From the NCBI GenBank assembly GCA_934675795.1, contig CAKURW010000045.1:1-14223 (forward strand): a stretch of DNA of 14,223 nucleotides, written 5' to 3'. Positions within the stretch are counted from its first letter, which is position 1. Every line of letters begins with the position of its first letter. The notes beneath the pieces were generated by a model. That model ran no database searches. It was not told where the DNA came from and worked only from the letters and a program-made list of their open reading frames with translations. A program made the translations under genes and the position numbers. This stretch comes from an uncultured Collinsella sp. Lineage in GTDB: Bacteria; Actinomycetota; Coriobacteriia; Coriobacteriales; Coriobacteriaceae. Of the stretch, positions 5,643 through 13,230 are shown piece by piece.

Positions 5643-6565
5643 TGGGTACCGTGAACATGGCCGTCGATTTCGGCGGCGTCAAGATGCAGAACCCCATCAA
5701 CACCGCAGCCGGTACTTTTGGTTACGGTTGGCAGTTCCAGAACTTCTTTGATGTTTCCCAGCTGGGCGCCATCACCACCAAGGGTTGCGCTGCCGAGCCC
5801 TGGCCCGGCAACCCCGCGCCCCGCATGGCCGAGATCCCGGGCGGCATGATCAACTCCGTGGGCCTTCAGAACCCTGGCGTGGCTGCCTTTGCTCGCGAGT
5901 CCGGTCCGTGGCTCGAGCAGCTCTCCAAGGACGGTTGCCAGGTCATCTGCCAGGTCGCCGGTCACTCCGTCGAGGAGTTTGTCCGCGCGCTCGAGATGTA
6001 TGTCGAGCTGTGTCCCTGGGCTGCCGGCTACGAGATCAACGTCAGCTGCCCCAATATTGCCGCCGGCGGTGCCGCCATGGGCTCCTCGCCCGAGGGCGCC
6101 TCTGCCGTTATGGCTGCCTGCCGTAAGGTGACCGATAAGCCGCTGTTCGTGAAGATGGCGCCGGTTAACGTCGCCGAGATTGCCAAGGCTCTCGAGGCCG
6201 CGGGAGCCGACGGCCTTTCGGTCATTAACTCCATCCAGGGCATGGCCATCGACGTCCATACCCGCAAGTCCCGCGTGGCCAAGCCCAAGGGCGGCCTTTC
6301 GGGCCCGCTGTGCCACCACATCGCCGTGCGCATGGTCTGGGAGGTCGCTCAGGCCGTCGATATCCCCATCAACGGTGTCGGTGGCGTCATGACGGGCGAA
6401 GATGCGGCCGAGTTTATCCTGGCCGGCGCCACCTGCGTGTCGGTCGGCATGGCTAACTTCGTCGATCCGTGCGCTTCGATTAAGATCGCTCGTGAGCTCG
6501 AGGCCTGGGCGGAGTCCCAGGGCGTGAAGGACATCAACGAGCTGGTAGGTGCTTTCGAATGCTAG
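5642..6565 (+). CDS. pyrD: Dihydroorotate dehydrogenase B, catalytic subunit (type 1B)
   Basis: The FMN enzyme oxidises dihydroorotate to orotate; type 1B pairs with PyrK and uses NAD+. The 307-residue product has NPINTAAGTFGYG near the N-terminus, the NSVGLQNPGV loop, and the catalytic base Cys136 in NVSCPNI. A cysteine there is diagnostic of class 1, and the adjacent pyrK marks type 1B. Three in-frame starts are possible: GTG 5642, GTG 5651 and ATG 5657. I chose GTG 5642 because it overlaps the pyrK stop as TAGTG and has AAGGTGG about 10 bases upstream; the others would only trim three or five residues. It overlaps pyrF by 7 bp. Confidence 0.93.
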   Translation: MGTVNMAVDFGGVKMQNPINTAAGTFGYGWQFQNFFDVSQLGAITTKGCAAEPWPGNPAPRMAEIPGGMINSVGLQNPGVAAFARESGPWLEQLSKDGCQVICQVAGHSVEEFVRALEMYVELCPWAAGYEINVSCPNIAAGGAAMGSSPEGASAVMAACRKVTDKPLFVKMAPVNVAEIAKALEAAGADGLSVINSIQGMAIDVHTRKSRVAKPKGGLSGPLCHHIAVRMVWEVAQAVDIPINGVGGVMTGEDAAEFILAGATCVSVGMANFVDPCASIKIARELEAWAESQGVKDINELVGAFEC

Positions 6566-7275
6566 AAAACGATGCCCGCGACCGCGTTATCGTCGCCCTC
6601 GACTGCGACCGTGAGCGTGCGCTCGAGCTCGCCCACGAGCTTTCTGGTCATGCCGCTTGGCTTAAGGTTGGCATGACGCTCTATTACGCCGAGGGCCCCG
6701 AGATCGTTAAGACGTTCAAGGACTTGGGCTTTAAGGTCTTCCTCGACCTCAAGTTTCATGACATTCCGCATCAGGTGCGCGGTGCCGCCCGTTCTGCCTC
6801 GCTTGCCGGCGCAGACCTGCTTTCGGTCCACGGTCTGGGCTCAGGCGCTATGCTCGCTGCCTGCCGTGAGGGTGCCGAGGAGGCGCGCGAGGACCGCGCC
6901 AAGCTCGTTGCCATCACCGTGCTCACGAGCATGAATCAGGATTCGCTGGCCGAGATCGGCGTCGTCTCGCCCGTGGCCGAGGAGGCTGCCCGCCTGGCAA
7001 AGCTTGCCCAGGCCAACGGCATCGACGGCATCGTGTGCTCGCCGATGGAGGCCCATGACATGCGCGAGCTGCTCGGCCCCGACGCGCTGATCGTGACTCC
7101 GGGCGTGCGTCCGGTTGGCGCCGCCTTGGGCGATCAATCCCGCGTGGCGACGCCCTCCCAGGCTATCGAGCGCGGTGCGAGCCACATCGTGGTGGGCCGA
7201 CCCATCACCGGTGCCGACGACCCGGTTGCCGCATTTGACGCTATCGTCGCCGAGCTGGTCGAAAACGTCGCGTAA
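6559..7275 (+). CDS. pyrF: Orotidine 5'-phosphate decarboxylase
   Basis: The enzyme decarboxylates OMP to UMP. The 238-residue length is that of the bacterial group 1 form. The catalytic motif is Asp63-x-Lys65-x-x-Asp68 in FLDLKFHDIPHQ, with VALDCD at the start, the TPGVRP phosphate loop and the GRPITGADDP stretch at the end. The start ATG 6559 lies inside the end of pyrD, with only a weak AGGTG upstream, so translation is probably coupled. It is the last gene of the operon. The partner enzyme PyrE, which makes OMP, is not encoded in the window. Confidence 0.96.
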   Translation: MLENDARDRVIVALDCDRERALELAHELSGHAAWLKVGMTLYYAEGPEIVKTFKDLGFKVFLDLKFHDIPHQVRGAARSASLAGADLLSVHGLGSGAMLAACREGAEEAREDRAKLVAITVLTSMNQDSLAEIGVVSPVAEEAARLAKLAQANGIDGIVCSPMEAHDMRELLGPDALIVTPGVRPVGAALGDQSRVATPSQAIERGASHIVVGRPITGADDPVAAFDAIVAELVENVA

Positions 7276-7320
7276 AAGATTCCCCTAAGTCACCACTTTT
7301 GGGTCTCATTAGCACAAAAT

Positions 7321-7378
7321 AGCCCCTGTGCCTGCGTAAACTTTCCCATCCTTTGTGTGGAATCGCAGGTCAGGGGCT
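7321..7378 (+). terminator. Long hairpin after pyrF, probable operon terminator
   Basis: AGCCCCTG (7321-7328) pairs with CAGGGGCT (7371-7378) and CCTGCG (7331-7336) with CGCAGG (7364-7369), separated by small bulges. TTCC (7343-7346) and GGAA (7359-7362) can extend it. The stem is preceded by AAAAT and followed by TTAACTTT, a poor T-run, so it may be an inefficient terminator or another structured RNA. The stretch 7276-7320 shows nothing else. Confidence 0.5.
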
Positions 7379-7437
7379 TAACTTTGGGCGCAGTATATTG
7401 CACTTTTTGCGGGTATCGTCTAACCTATGGAGCCGCG

Positions 7438-7476
7438 ATTGGGCATTTTGTACGTTCTACGTGCTAAAATGCCAAT
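7438..7476 (+). promoter_or_regulatory. mihF promoter candidate inside a large dyad
   Basis: TGC-TAAAAT (7462-7470) is an extended -10 box 45 bp before the mihF start; no good -35 is seen. The box lies in the right arm of an inverted repeat. GGCATTTT (7442-7449) pairs with AAAATGCC (7466-7473), GTACGT (7450-7455) with ACGTGC (7459-7464), loop TCT, one bulged T, and outer ATTGG/CCAAT. A second, weaker promoter (TTGCAC 7398-7403, 17 bp, TAACCT 7421-7426) would instead put the dyad in the 5' UTR as an RNA hairpin. Confidence 0.45.
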
Positions 7477-7514
7477 TATTGAATCAGATATAACCCAACT
7501 ATTTGGAGGTACGA

Positions 7515-7823
7515 ATGGCACTCCCTCAGCTTACCGATGAGCAGCGCAAGCAGGCTCTTGAGAAGGCTGCTGCCGCACGTCACGCCCGCGCTGAGCTTCG
7601 CGAGCAGATCAAGAAGGGCGAGAAGTCCCTCGAGTCCGTGCTCAACTCCGATGACCCCATTGCTTCCCGCATGAAGGTTTCCACCCTCATCGAGTCTCTT
7701 CCTGGTTATGGCAAGGCCAAGGCCGCCAAGATCATGGAGGAGCTCGGTATCTCCGCTACCCGTCGCGTCCAGGGCCTCGGCGTCCGTCAGCGCGAGCAGC
7801 TCCTCGAGCAGCTGACCAAATAA
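7515..7823 (+). CDS. mihF: Integration host factor, actinobacterial type (mIHF)
   Basis: The 102-residue product matches the actinobacterial IHF, a single-chain nucleoid-associated protein that binds and bends DNA and is unrelated in fold to enterobacterial IHF. The N-terminal half (about 5-40) is a charged helix. The C-terminal half holds a helix-hairpin-helix-like LPGYGKAKAAKIMEELGI (62-79) and RRVQGLGVRQREQLL (83-97), the family's signature. The start ATG 7515 has TTTGGAGG at 7503-7510 upstream; a TTG inside that site is not a credible start. It abuts gmk with no gap, the arrangement usual in actinobacteria. A dyad covers its probable promoter. Confidence 0.92.
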   Translation: MALPQLTDEQRKQALEKAAAARHARAELREQIKKGEKSLESVLNSDDPIASRMKVSTLIESLPGYGKAKAAKIMEELGISATRRVQGLGVRQREQLLEQLTK

Positions 7824-8393
7824 GTGAGCGCTCAGGATTCCAAGCTCTTTGTGATTTCTGGACCGTCAGGCGCAGGCAAGGGTACGCTCGTCACTCGTGT
7901 GCGCGAGCGCCGCTCGAACCTGGGCCTGACGGTTTCGGCTACCACGCGAGCACCACGCAAAGGTGAGGTCGACGGCGTCAACTACTTTTTTCTGACGCGC
8001 GAGGAGTTCGACCGCCGCGTGGCAAACGGTGAGTTTGTTGAGTGGGCCGAGGTCCACGGTAACTGCTACGGCACGTTGGTGAGCGAGGTCCAGTCCAAGC
8101 TCGCCTCTGGTTCGTCTCTCATCTTGGAGATCGATGTCCAGGGTGCCCTGCAGGTGAAGGAGCGTTTCCCCGAGGCCGTGCTGATCTTTATCAAGCCACC
8201 TTCGCTCGAGGTGCTTCGCGAGCGTCTAGTCGGTCGCGGTACCGAGACGCCCGAGACGATTGAGCTGCGTATGGCAAACGCCGCCGATGAGCTTGCCCTT
8301 GCCGACCGCTACGACGACGTCGTGGTGAATGACGATCTCGACCGCGCGACCGATGAGCTCGTTCGCGTTCTCGATATGCATGAAAGGATCTGA
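7824..8393 (+). CDS. gmk: Guanylate kinase
   Basis: The enzyme phosphorylates GMP (and dGMP) to GDP with ATP. The 189-residue protein is near the usual size. The P-loop is GPSGAGKG at 13-20, SATTRAPRKGE and YFFLTREEF follow as in guanylate kinases, and HGNCYGT is the GMP-binding stretch. The lid-like region carries VGRGTETPE. The start is a GTG immediately after the mihF stop (TAAGTG), with no clear Shine-Dalgarno sequence, so translation probably depends on mihF. No better start exists before the P-loop. Confidence 0.96.
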   Translation: MSAQDSKLFVISGPSGAGKGTLVTRVRERRSNLGLTVSATTRAPRKGEVDGVNYFFLTREEFDRRVANGEFVEWAEVHGNCYGTLVSEVQSKLASGSSLILEIDVQGALQVKERFPEAVLIFIKPPSLEVLRERLVGRGTETPETIELRMANAADELALADRYDDVVVNDDLDRATDELVRVLDMHERI

Positions 8394-8398
8394 GGTCC

Positions 8399-8680
8399 GT
8401 GTCCGTTGTAAAGCCTTGCATTGACGATCTTCTGGAGAAGACCGATCACAACCGCTTCCTGCTCGCTTCGCTTGCCTCCAAGCGCGCCTGCGACATCAAT
8501 AGCATGCTGCGTGGCCAGCACAACCGCGTGCTTGCCGTCCAGGATGTCGATGACATCACCATCGGGCTTTCCGGTGCCGATACCATTTCGATGGCTATGG
8601 ATGAGATTGTCGACGGCGACATCTCTTACGACGAGGCCCGTTATGAGAAGGCGCTCGGCCACAAGGTTGCTGAAGCCTAA
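8399..8680 (+). CDS. rpoZ: DNA-directed RNA polymerase omega subunit
   Basis: The 93-residue product matches omega, which helps assemble and stabilise the beta' subunit. The conserved N-terminal core is visible: CIDDLLEKTDHNRFLLASL then ASKRACDINSM. The C-terminal part (about 50-93) is acidic and variable, as usual. The GTG start at 8399 follows the gmk stop by 5 bp; GAGG at 8392-8395 and AAAGGA at 8383-8388 are possible ribosome binding sites. The gmk-rpoZ pairing is conserved in many bacteria and supports the call for a small protein. Confidence 0.9.
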   Translation: MSVVKPCIDDLLEKTDHNRFLLASLASKRACDINSMLRGQHNRVLAVQDVDDITIGLSGADTISMAMDEIVDGDISYDEARYEKALGHKVAEA

Positions 8681-9925
8681 ATGGCGGCTCGCGTCTGCCT
8701 GGTCCACTATCACGAGGTTGGACTGAAGGGTAAGAACCGCGCACATTTTGAGCATATCCTCATGGATAACATCAAGGCGGCCTTGGCCGCCTTTTCCGTG
8801 AATGCCGTGTCTCGAATTTCCGGTTATATCCTCGTGACCTTTAACGAGCATCAGGCCGACGAGGCGGCGCGTGTCATTCGCACCGTTCCCGGCGTTGCTC
8901 GTGTGTCTTTGGCGTATCACACCAACCGCGACCCGCAGGAGTACTGCGCCGCCGCCGTGAAGGCGCTGCGCGAGTTTGGTTCCTTCGATTCGTTTAAGGT
9001 GCACGCCAAGCGCTCCAATACTGACTATGAGCTCACCTCGATTGACATCAATCGTCAGGTGGGCGAGGTGTTGTGCGAGGCGTTTCCTGATAAAAAGGTT
9101 CAGATGCACGATCCTGACGCTATGGTGCACGTACTGGTGGTCCAGGGTAGCGTCTACGTGTATGCGCGCTCCGAGCGCGGTGTGGGCGGTCTGCCGGTGG
9201 GTTCTGCCGGCAAGGTCGTGACGCTGCTGTCGTCGGGTATCGATTCTCCGGTGGCGACCTGGATGCTCGCGCGTCGCGGCGCGGTGTGCGTGCCGGTACA
9301 TTTCTCCGGTCGTCCGCAGACGCCCGATACGAGCGAGTATTTGGTGCAGGACATCATCCGTGCGCTTGAGCCGGGTGTCCAGATCGGCCGCCTGTACGTG
9401 GTGCCGTTTGGTGACTGCCAGCGTGAGATTTCGGTCACCTGTCCCAGCAACCTGCGCGTGATCATTTATCGCCGTATTATGTATTCGGTTGCCGAGCGCA
9501 TTGCGCACATCGAGGGCGCCAAGGCCATCGTGACGGGCGAATCGCTTGGGCAGGTTGCCTCCCAAACGCTTGAGAATATCATGGCCGTCAACGAGGCCGT
9601 GAAGATCCCCGTGTTCCGTCCTCTCATCGGTTCGGACAAGCAGGAGATCATCGCGCGCGCCGAGGAGATCGGTACGTTTGATATCTCGACTGAGGCCGCT
9701 CCCGACTGCTGCACGCTGTTTATGCCGCGCCGTCCCGAGACGCACGCCAAACTCGATGCCGTGCATGAGGCCTGGGAGTTGTTCGATCACGAGGAGATGA
9801 TCGAGCGCCTGCTCAAGCAGACCGAGTATATCGACTTCGAGAGCAATACGTATAAGGCCCCTAAGACCTTAAAACGCAAACATTCGGAGCTTGCTCCGCG
9901 TGAGATTTACCAAGATCACGAGTAA
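8681..9925 (+). CDS. thiI: tRNA 4-thiouridine sulfurtransferase
   Basis: ThiI activates U8 of tRNA with ATP and inserts sulfur to give 4-thiouridine; in some bacteria it also serves thiamine synthesis. The 414-residue protein starts with the N-terminal ferredoxin-like segment (YHEVGLKGKNR), followed by a THUMP domain to about residue 165. The PP-loop is SSGIDS at 184-189, and TGESLGQVASQTLENI and the C-terminal DCC motif (Cys343, Cys344) are conserved. There is no rhodanese domain, so the sulfur donor must be another protein, as in many Gram-positives. The ATG directly follows the rpoZ stop, with no strong ribosome binding site. It is last in the mihF operon, before a strong terminator. Confidence 0.95.
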   Translation: MAARVCLVHYHEVGLKGKNRAHFEHILMDNIKAALAAFSVNAVSRISGYILVTFNEHQADEAARVIRTVPGVARVSLAYHTNRDPQEYCAAAVKALREFGSFDSFKVHAKRSNTDYELTSIDINRQVGEVLCEAFPDKKVQMHDPDAMVHVLVVQGSVYVYARSERGVGGLPVGSAGKVVTLLSSGIDSPVATWMLARRGAVCVPVHFSGRPQTPDTSEYLVQDIIRALEPGVQIGRLYVVPFGDCQREISVTCPSNLRVIIYRRIMYSVAERIAHIEGAKAIVTGESLGQVASQTLENIMAVNEAVKIPVFRPLIGSDKQEIIARAEEIGTFDISTEAAPDCCTLFMPRRPETHAKLDAVHEAWELFDHEEMIERLLKQTEYIDFESNTYKAPKTLKRKHSELAPREIYQDHE

Positions 9926-9935
9926 TTTTGTGCAT

Positions 9936-9968
9936 AGACCGACGATGCGCCTGCATCGTCGGTCTTTT
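9936..9968 (+). terminator. Intrinsic terminator of the mihF-gmk-rpoZ-thiI operon
   Basis: GACCGACGATGC (9937-9948) and GCATCGTCGGTC (9953-9964) form a perfect 12-bp stem with loop GCCT, followed by TTTT (9965-9968) and preceded by an A that can pair with the first T. It lies 11 bp after thiI. Confidence 0.93.
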
Positions 9969-10044
9969 GCTATCTGGGCATTTTGCGGCTAAGTGTTCAT
10001 TTGCTGACGTGTGCCTGAATAAATGGACAGATTTGTGCAAGGTT

Positions 10045-10081
10045 TTGGTCGGTTTTTGGTTTGATCGCTAAAACCGGTTTT
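10045..10081 (+). promoter_or_regulatory. comEA promoter candidate overlapping a perfect palindrome
   Basis: TTGGTC (10045-10050), an 18-bp spacer and TAAAAC (10069-10074) form a weak promoter. The -10 overlaps the perfect 12-bp palindrome AAAACCGGTTTT (10070-10081), a possible operator or activator site. Upstream, TTTTGG is repeated near 10043-10058. In the rest of 9969-10138 I see only a weak 8-bp inverted repeat (9995-10002 with 10021-10028). Confidence 0.35.
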
Positions 10082-10138
10082 GGAGCGTGGCTGTTGCAGG
10101 GCTCCTTTCCTGACACGATGGTGTTGGGAGGTTTTGCT

Positions 10139-10852
10139 ATGGCGCAGCGCGAACAACACGAACGAGTCAAACGGATGGACCGCTTGGCGGACAAGCTGCT
10201 CGGTCATAAGGCAGTGGTGATGGCGATACTGGTCGTCATTGCGATGGCGAGCGGCTTGGCGATGGCGAACCTTGGCGGCGGTGCCGGCGGTGTGTCGTTT
10301 GAGCGCACTGACGGTACGGGCTCGTTGGTGGAGCCGGGATCCGGTGATGCCTCGAGCGGAAAGACATCCGAAGGTTCTTCGACTAAGGCTTCTGCCGCGG
10401 CAGAGGTCTATGTCGATGTCGATGGCGCCGTTGTGTCGCCAGGTGTATATCGTCTCAAGGACGGCGCGCGGGTGGCTCAGGCGATTGATGCCGCCGGCGG
10501 GCTGGCGCCCGAGGCAGACGTTACGGGGCTCAATCGGGCATCTAAGGTCACTGATGGACAAAAAATCCACGTTCCAACGGTAGGGGAGCAGCAGGCGTCC
10601 ATTGCGGAAGCCGATGTTGATGGTGGGGCTTCCGCATCGTCGGGTGTGAGTGGCGCTACAGGCCTAGTAAACATCAATACGGCAAGTGCGGCGGAGCTGC
10701 AGACGCTTTCGGGCATCGGGCCTTCTATGGCCCAGTCAATTATCGACGAACGGACGCAAAACGGGGCCTTTGCCTCGGTCGATGACCTTATGCGCGTATC
10801 GGGGATCGGTGAGAAGAAACTCGCCAAAATTAAAGATTGCATCTGTGTATGA
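10139..10852 (+). CDS. comEA: Competence protein ComEA, DNA-binding receptor
   Basis: ComEA binds incoming double-stranded DNA outside the membrane and passes it to ComEC. The 237-residue protein has a charged N-terminus, one membrane segment at about 25-44, a low-complexity Ser/Gly/Lys linker (about 45-88), an SLBB domain (89-146, VDGAVVSPGVYRL) and a second Ser/Gly/Ala linker. It ends with a helix-hairpin-helix DNA-binding domain (176-236) with LVNINTASAAELQTLSGIG and a second SGIGEKKLAKI. The start ATG 10139 has GGGAGG at 10126-10131; an ATG-less upstream extension from 10061 is not supported. The stop overlaps the comEC start as ATGA. Anchor, SLBB and HhH in this order are diagnostic, together with the neighbour. 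Confidence 0.95.
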   Translation: MAQREQHERVKRMDRLADKLLGHKAVVMAILVVIAMASGLAMANLGGGAGGVSFERTDGTGSLVEPGSGDASSGKTSEGSSTKASAAAEVYVDVDGAVVSPGVYRLKDGARVAQAIDAAGGLAPEADVTGLNRASKVTDGQKIHVPTVGEQQASIAEADVDGGASASSGVSGATGLVNINTASAAELQTLSGIGPSMAQSIIDERTQNGAFASVDDLMRVSGIGEKKLAKIKDCICV

Positions 10853-13152
10853 GTGCGACCGAGCGCGAGCATGGGATGCCACCGCGCCCATTGATGCCGT
10901 GGACGATGGCCCTGTGTGCCGGCATGTGCGTGAGCTGCGCCTTGGTGCTCAACGTGGCCGCTGATGCGCTGCTGAGGGAGCAGGTGCCGGCGGTCGGGCC
11001 GCTATGGGCCATTCCCGTTGCGGCGGCGGTCTTCGTTGTGCTGGCTCAATCTTGTGCGCGGCTTGCCCCTTGGAAGCGGTGGCTGTATGCCGCGTCCGTC
11101 GGTCTCGTGGCGGGAGCGGTCGTCTCGGCGTGGTGGGCTGCGGGCGCGCTCAGCGCCTCGAAGGCGCTCGACGGTCGAGCGGCAAGCGGCCTCGAGTTTG
11201 TCGTGCAGGGCGATCCATCCATAAACGACGACGTGAATTCCTATACCTGCGAGGCGCGTGCGGACGGTAAGAACTTGGCAACGGTTCGCCTATCGTGCGA
11301 CCTCGAGCTCAAGGTCGGGGCGCACGCGCGTGTTATCGGTCGCGTTTCACGTTTTGAGAACGATGCGTATGGACGATCGCGCGTGCTCCGAGGCGAGATG
11401 CGCAAGGTTAAAGGCGTTCGGATTGTGTCGGTCGACGAGGGCTCTCCGGGGCCGCTGCTTCGACTGCGAAATGGGCTGCTTGCGTCCATCGCGCCTGCGA
11501 CCGACCCGGCGCGTGCGCTCATAGCCGGGGTCGTCTGTGGTCGTTCGGCCGAGCTGCGCGCCCAACCGGCGGGCGACTGGTTTTCGGTGACGGGAACGGC
11601 GCATCTTATCGCCGTCTCGGGCAGCCATTTGGCTATCGTGGGGTTTGTAATCGAGGGTGTATTGCAAAAGACTCGGTGCTCGCGTGGTCTTCAGCGGGCG
11701 ATATTGGCGATAACGCTTGTGGGCTACGCTGCCTTTACGGGCGCGTCTCCCTCGGCCGTGCGCGCGTGCTGCATGGTGTTCGCGACGCTTGTCGTAAACG
11801 GCGCGGGGCGTCGCCGGCACGGCGCATCGGCTCTCTTCGTAACCATGTCCATCTTTGTGCTACTGCGGCCGACGGTGCTGTTCGAGATGGGCTTTCAGCT
11901 TTCATGTGCCAGCGTTTTAGCCATTCTGTGCTTTTGCCCCTATGCGACCTACGTTTTGGGTGAGCTGGGTGTGCCATCGGGCATTGCCAGTATGCTTTCT
12001 GTCACACTGTGCTCGCAGTTGGCGACGCTTCCCATTACCATTCCCGCCTTCGGTACGTTCTCGCTCATTGCTCCGTTGGCAAATGCGGTCATCGGTCCGG
12101 TGGTGAGCGTACTGCTTGCTGTGTCGATCGTGCTGGTTCCCTTTTCGCTCGTGGCGCCGTTGCGGACTTGGGCGCTCGTTGTGCCCATGATTGCCGCCCG
12201 TTGCGCGCTGTTCTTCGAGCAGCTGTTTGCCGCTGTGCCGGGTGCATCCGTGAGTGTGTCGCCCGATAGCGTGTGGATTTACCTAGTGCCGTGTTTGCTG
12301 GCGGTTCTGCTTGTCCGGTGGCCGCGTCCCCGTGCACGTCTTATGGCGGTGGGGCTTGCATGCCTGGTGCTCTTGGCTGCGATTCCGCACGTCTACTGGG
12401 ATCGATTCGCTCCGCCTTCGGTGACGGTACTCGATGTGGGCCAGGCCGATGCGATTCTTATCCGCGAGGGCGGCGCAGTAGCGCTCGTCGACTGCGGGCT
12501 CGACGAGCGCGTGGTGGCGGCGTTGGTCCGCAATAACGTGCACCATATCGATGCCGTCTTTGTGACGCATTGGGATGAGGACCACTGGGGTGGTCTGCCT
12601 GCCGTGCTCGAACAGTTTTCGGTCGGAACGATTGCCGTGGCGGCTGATGCGCTGGAGGATGCTCCTGCCGAGGTGTTGAACCGACCTGGCGTGGAGTATC
12701 GGCAGGTGCGCCGTGGGGATACAGTCGACATCGGCTCATTTTGCGCCCGCGTGATGTGGCCATTCGAGTCCGTGGATGGCGAGGGAAATGAGGACTCGCT
12801 TGTCCTGCTGCTCTCTTATGTTCAGGAAGGCAAGAGCCTGCGCATACTCCTCACCGGTGATGCCGAGCTTGACCAAGAACGGGAATTCGTGCAGGAGGTG
12901 GGGGATATCGATGTACTTAAACTTGGGCATCACGGCTCCAAGGTTTCAGTCGATGGTGATTTGCTGGACGTCCTGAAGCCCGAGCTTTCCCTCGCGAGTG
13001 CGGGCGAGGGGAATCGATACGGCCATCCGTCCGATGTCTGCATCGATGCCGTTAAGGAAGCGGGCGGTGTGTTCGCGTGCACCATCGAACACGGCGACAT
13101 TACCGTCACGCCGACTGCGAATGGCTTTGCGATGCGATGCCAGCGACCGTGA
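10849..13152 (+). CDS. comEC: ComEC/Rec2 DNA uptake channel
   Basis: ComEC is the polytopic membrane protein that carries single-stranded transforming DNA into the cytoplasm. The full-length 767-residue protein has N-terminal membrane helices (about 20-105), a soluble DUF4131-like OB segment (about 110-205), the multi-helix Competence domain (about 215-510, with GTAHLIAVSGSHLAIVG), and a C-terminal metallo-beta-lactamase domain (about 525-765). There the metal motif is His574-x-Asp576-x-x-x... with THWDEDHWGG (574-581), LTGDAE has Asp671, and LGHHGS has His694-His695. All are intact, so nuclease activity of this domain is plausible. The ATG 10849 overlaps the comEA stop as ATGA, with no clear ribosome binding site; an upstream TTG at 10837 is less likely. 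No frameshift is seen, so uptake may be functional if pili and DprA/RecA exist elsewhere. Confidence 0.95.
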   Translation: MSATEREHGMPPRPLMPWTMALCAGMCVSCALVLNVAADALLREQVPAVGPLWAIPVAAAVFVVLAQSCARLAPWKRWLYAASVGLVAGAVVSAWWAAGALSASKALDGRAASGLEFVVQGDPSINDDVNSYTCEARADGKNLATVRLSCDLELKVGAHARVIGRVSRFENDAYGRSRVLRGEMRKVKGVRIVSVDEGSPGPLLRLRNGLLASIAPATDPARALIAGVVCGRSAELRAQPAGDWFSVTGTAHLIAVSGSHLAIVGFVIEGVLQKTRCSRGLQRAILAITLVGYAAFTGASPSAVRACCMVFATLVVNGAGRRRHGASALFVTMSIFVLLRPTVLFEMGFQLSCASVLAILCFCPYATYVLGELGVPSGIASMLSVTLCSQLATLPITIPAFGTFSLIAPLANAVIGPVVSVLLAVSIVLVPFSLVAPLRTWALVVPMIAARCALFFEQLFAAVPGASVSVSPDSVWIYLVPCLLAVLLVRWPRPRARLMAVGLACLVLLAAIPHVYWDRFAPPSVTVLDVGQADAILIREGGAVALVDCGLDERVVAALVRNNVHHIDAVFVTHWDEDHWGGLPAVLEQFSVGTIAVAADALEDAPAEVLNRPGVEYRQVRRGDTVDIGSFCARVMWPFESVDGEGNEDSLVLLLSYVQEGKSLRILLTGDAELDQEREFVQEVGDIDVLKLGHHGSKVSVDGDLLDVLKPELSLASAGEGNRYGHPSDVCIDAVKEAGGVFACTIEHGDITVTPTANGFAMRCQRP

Positions 13153-13160
13153 CGACGTCG

Positions 13161-13190
13161 TTGGCATGTGGTGGGCCCCTGGGCTAGAAT
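13161..13190 (+). promoter_or_regulatory. Sigma-70-type promoter of holA
   Basis: TTGGCA (13161-13166, 5 of 6), an 18-bp spacer and TAGAAT (13185-13190, 5 of 6) form the best promoter in the window. Transcription would start near 13197, about 34 bases before the holA ATG. It lies just after the comEC stop, and no terminator is seen between the genes. Confidence 0.7.
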
Positions 13191-13230
13191 GGCACGGAGC
13201 GAATACGAAGGCCTGCGGGAGGGGAGCGCA

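Noticed and set aside
8309..9790. 493-codon antisense reading frame opposite rpoZ and thiI
   Set aside because: It lies against two well-supported genes, and its composition is that of an antisense shadow. No domain was recognised.
10021..10040. Partial GGACAGA match to the transposon end motif near comEA
   Set aside because: Only about seven bases match, without a second copy or hairpin, which is expected by chance.
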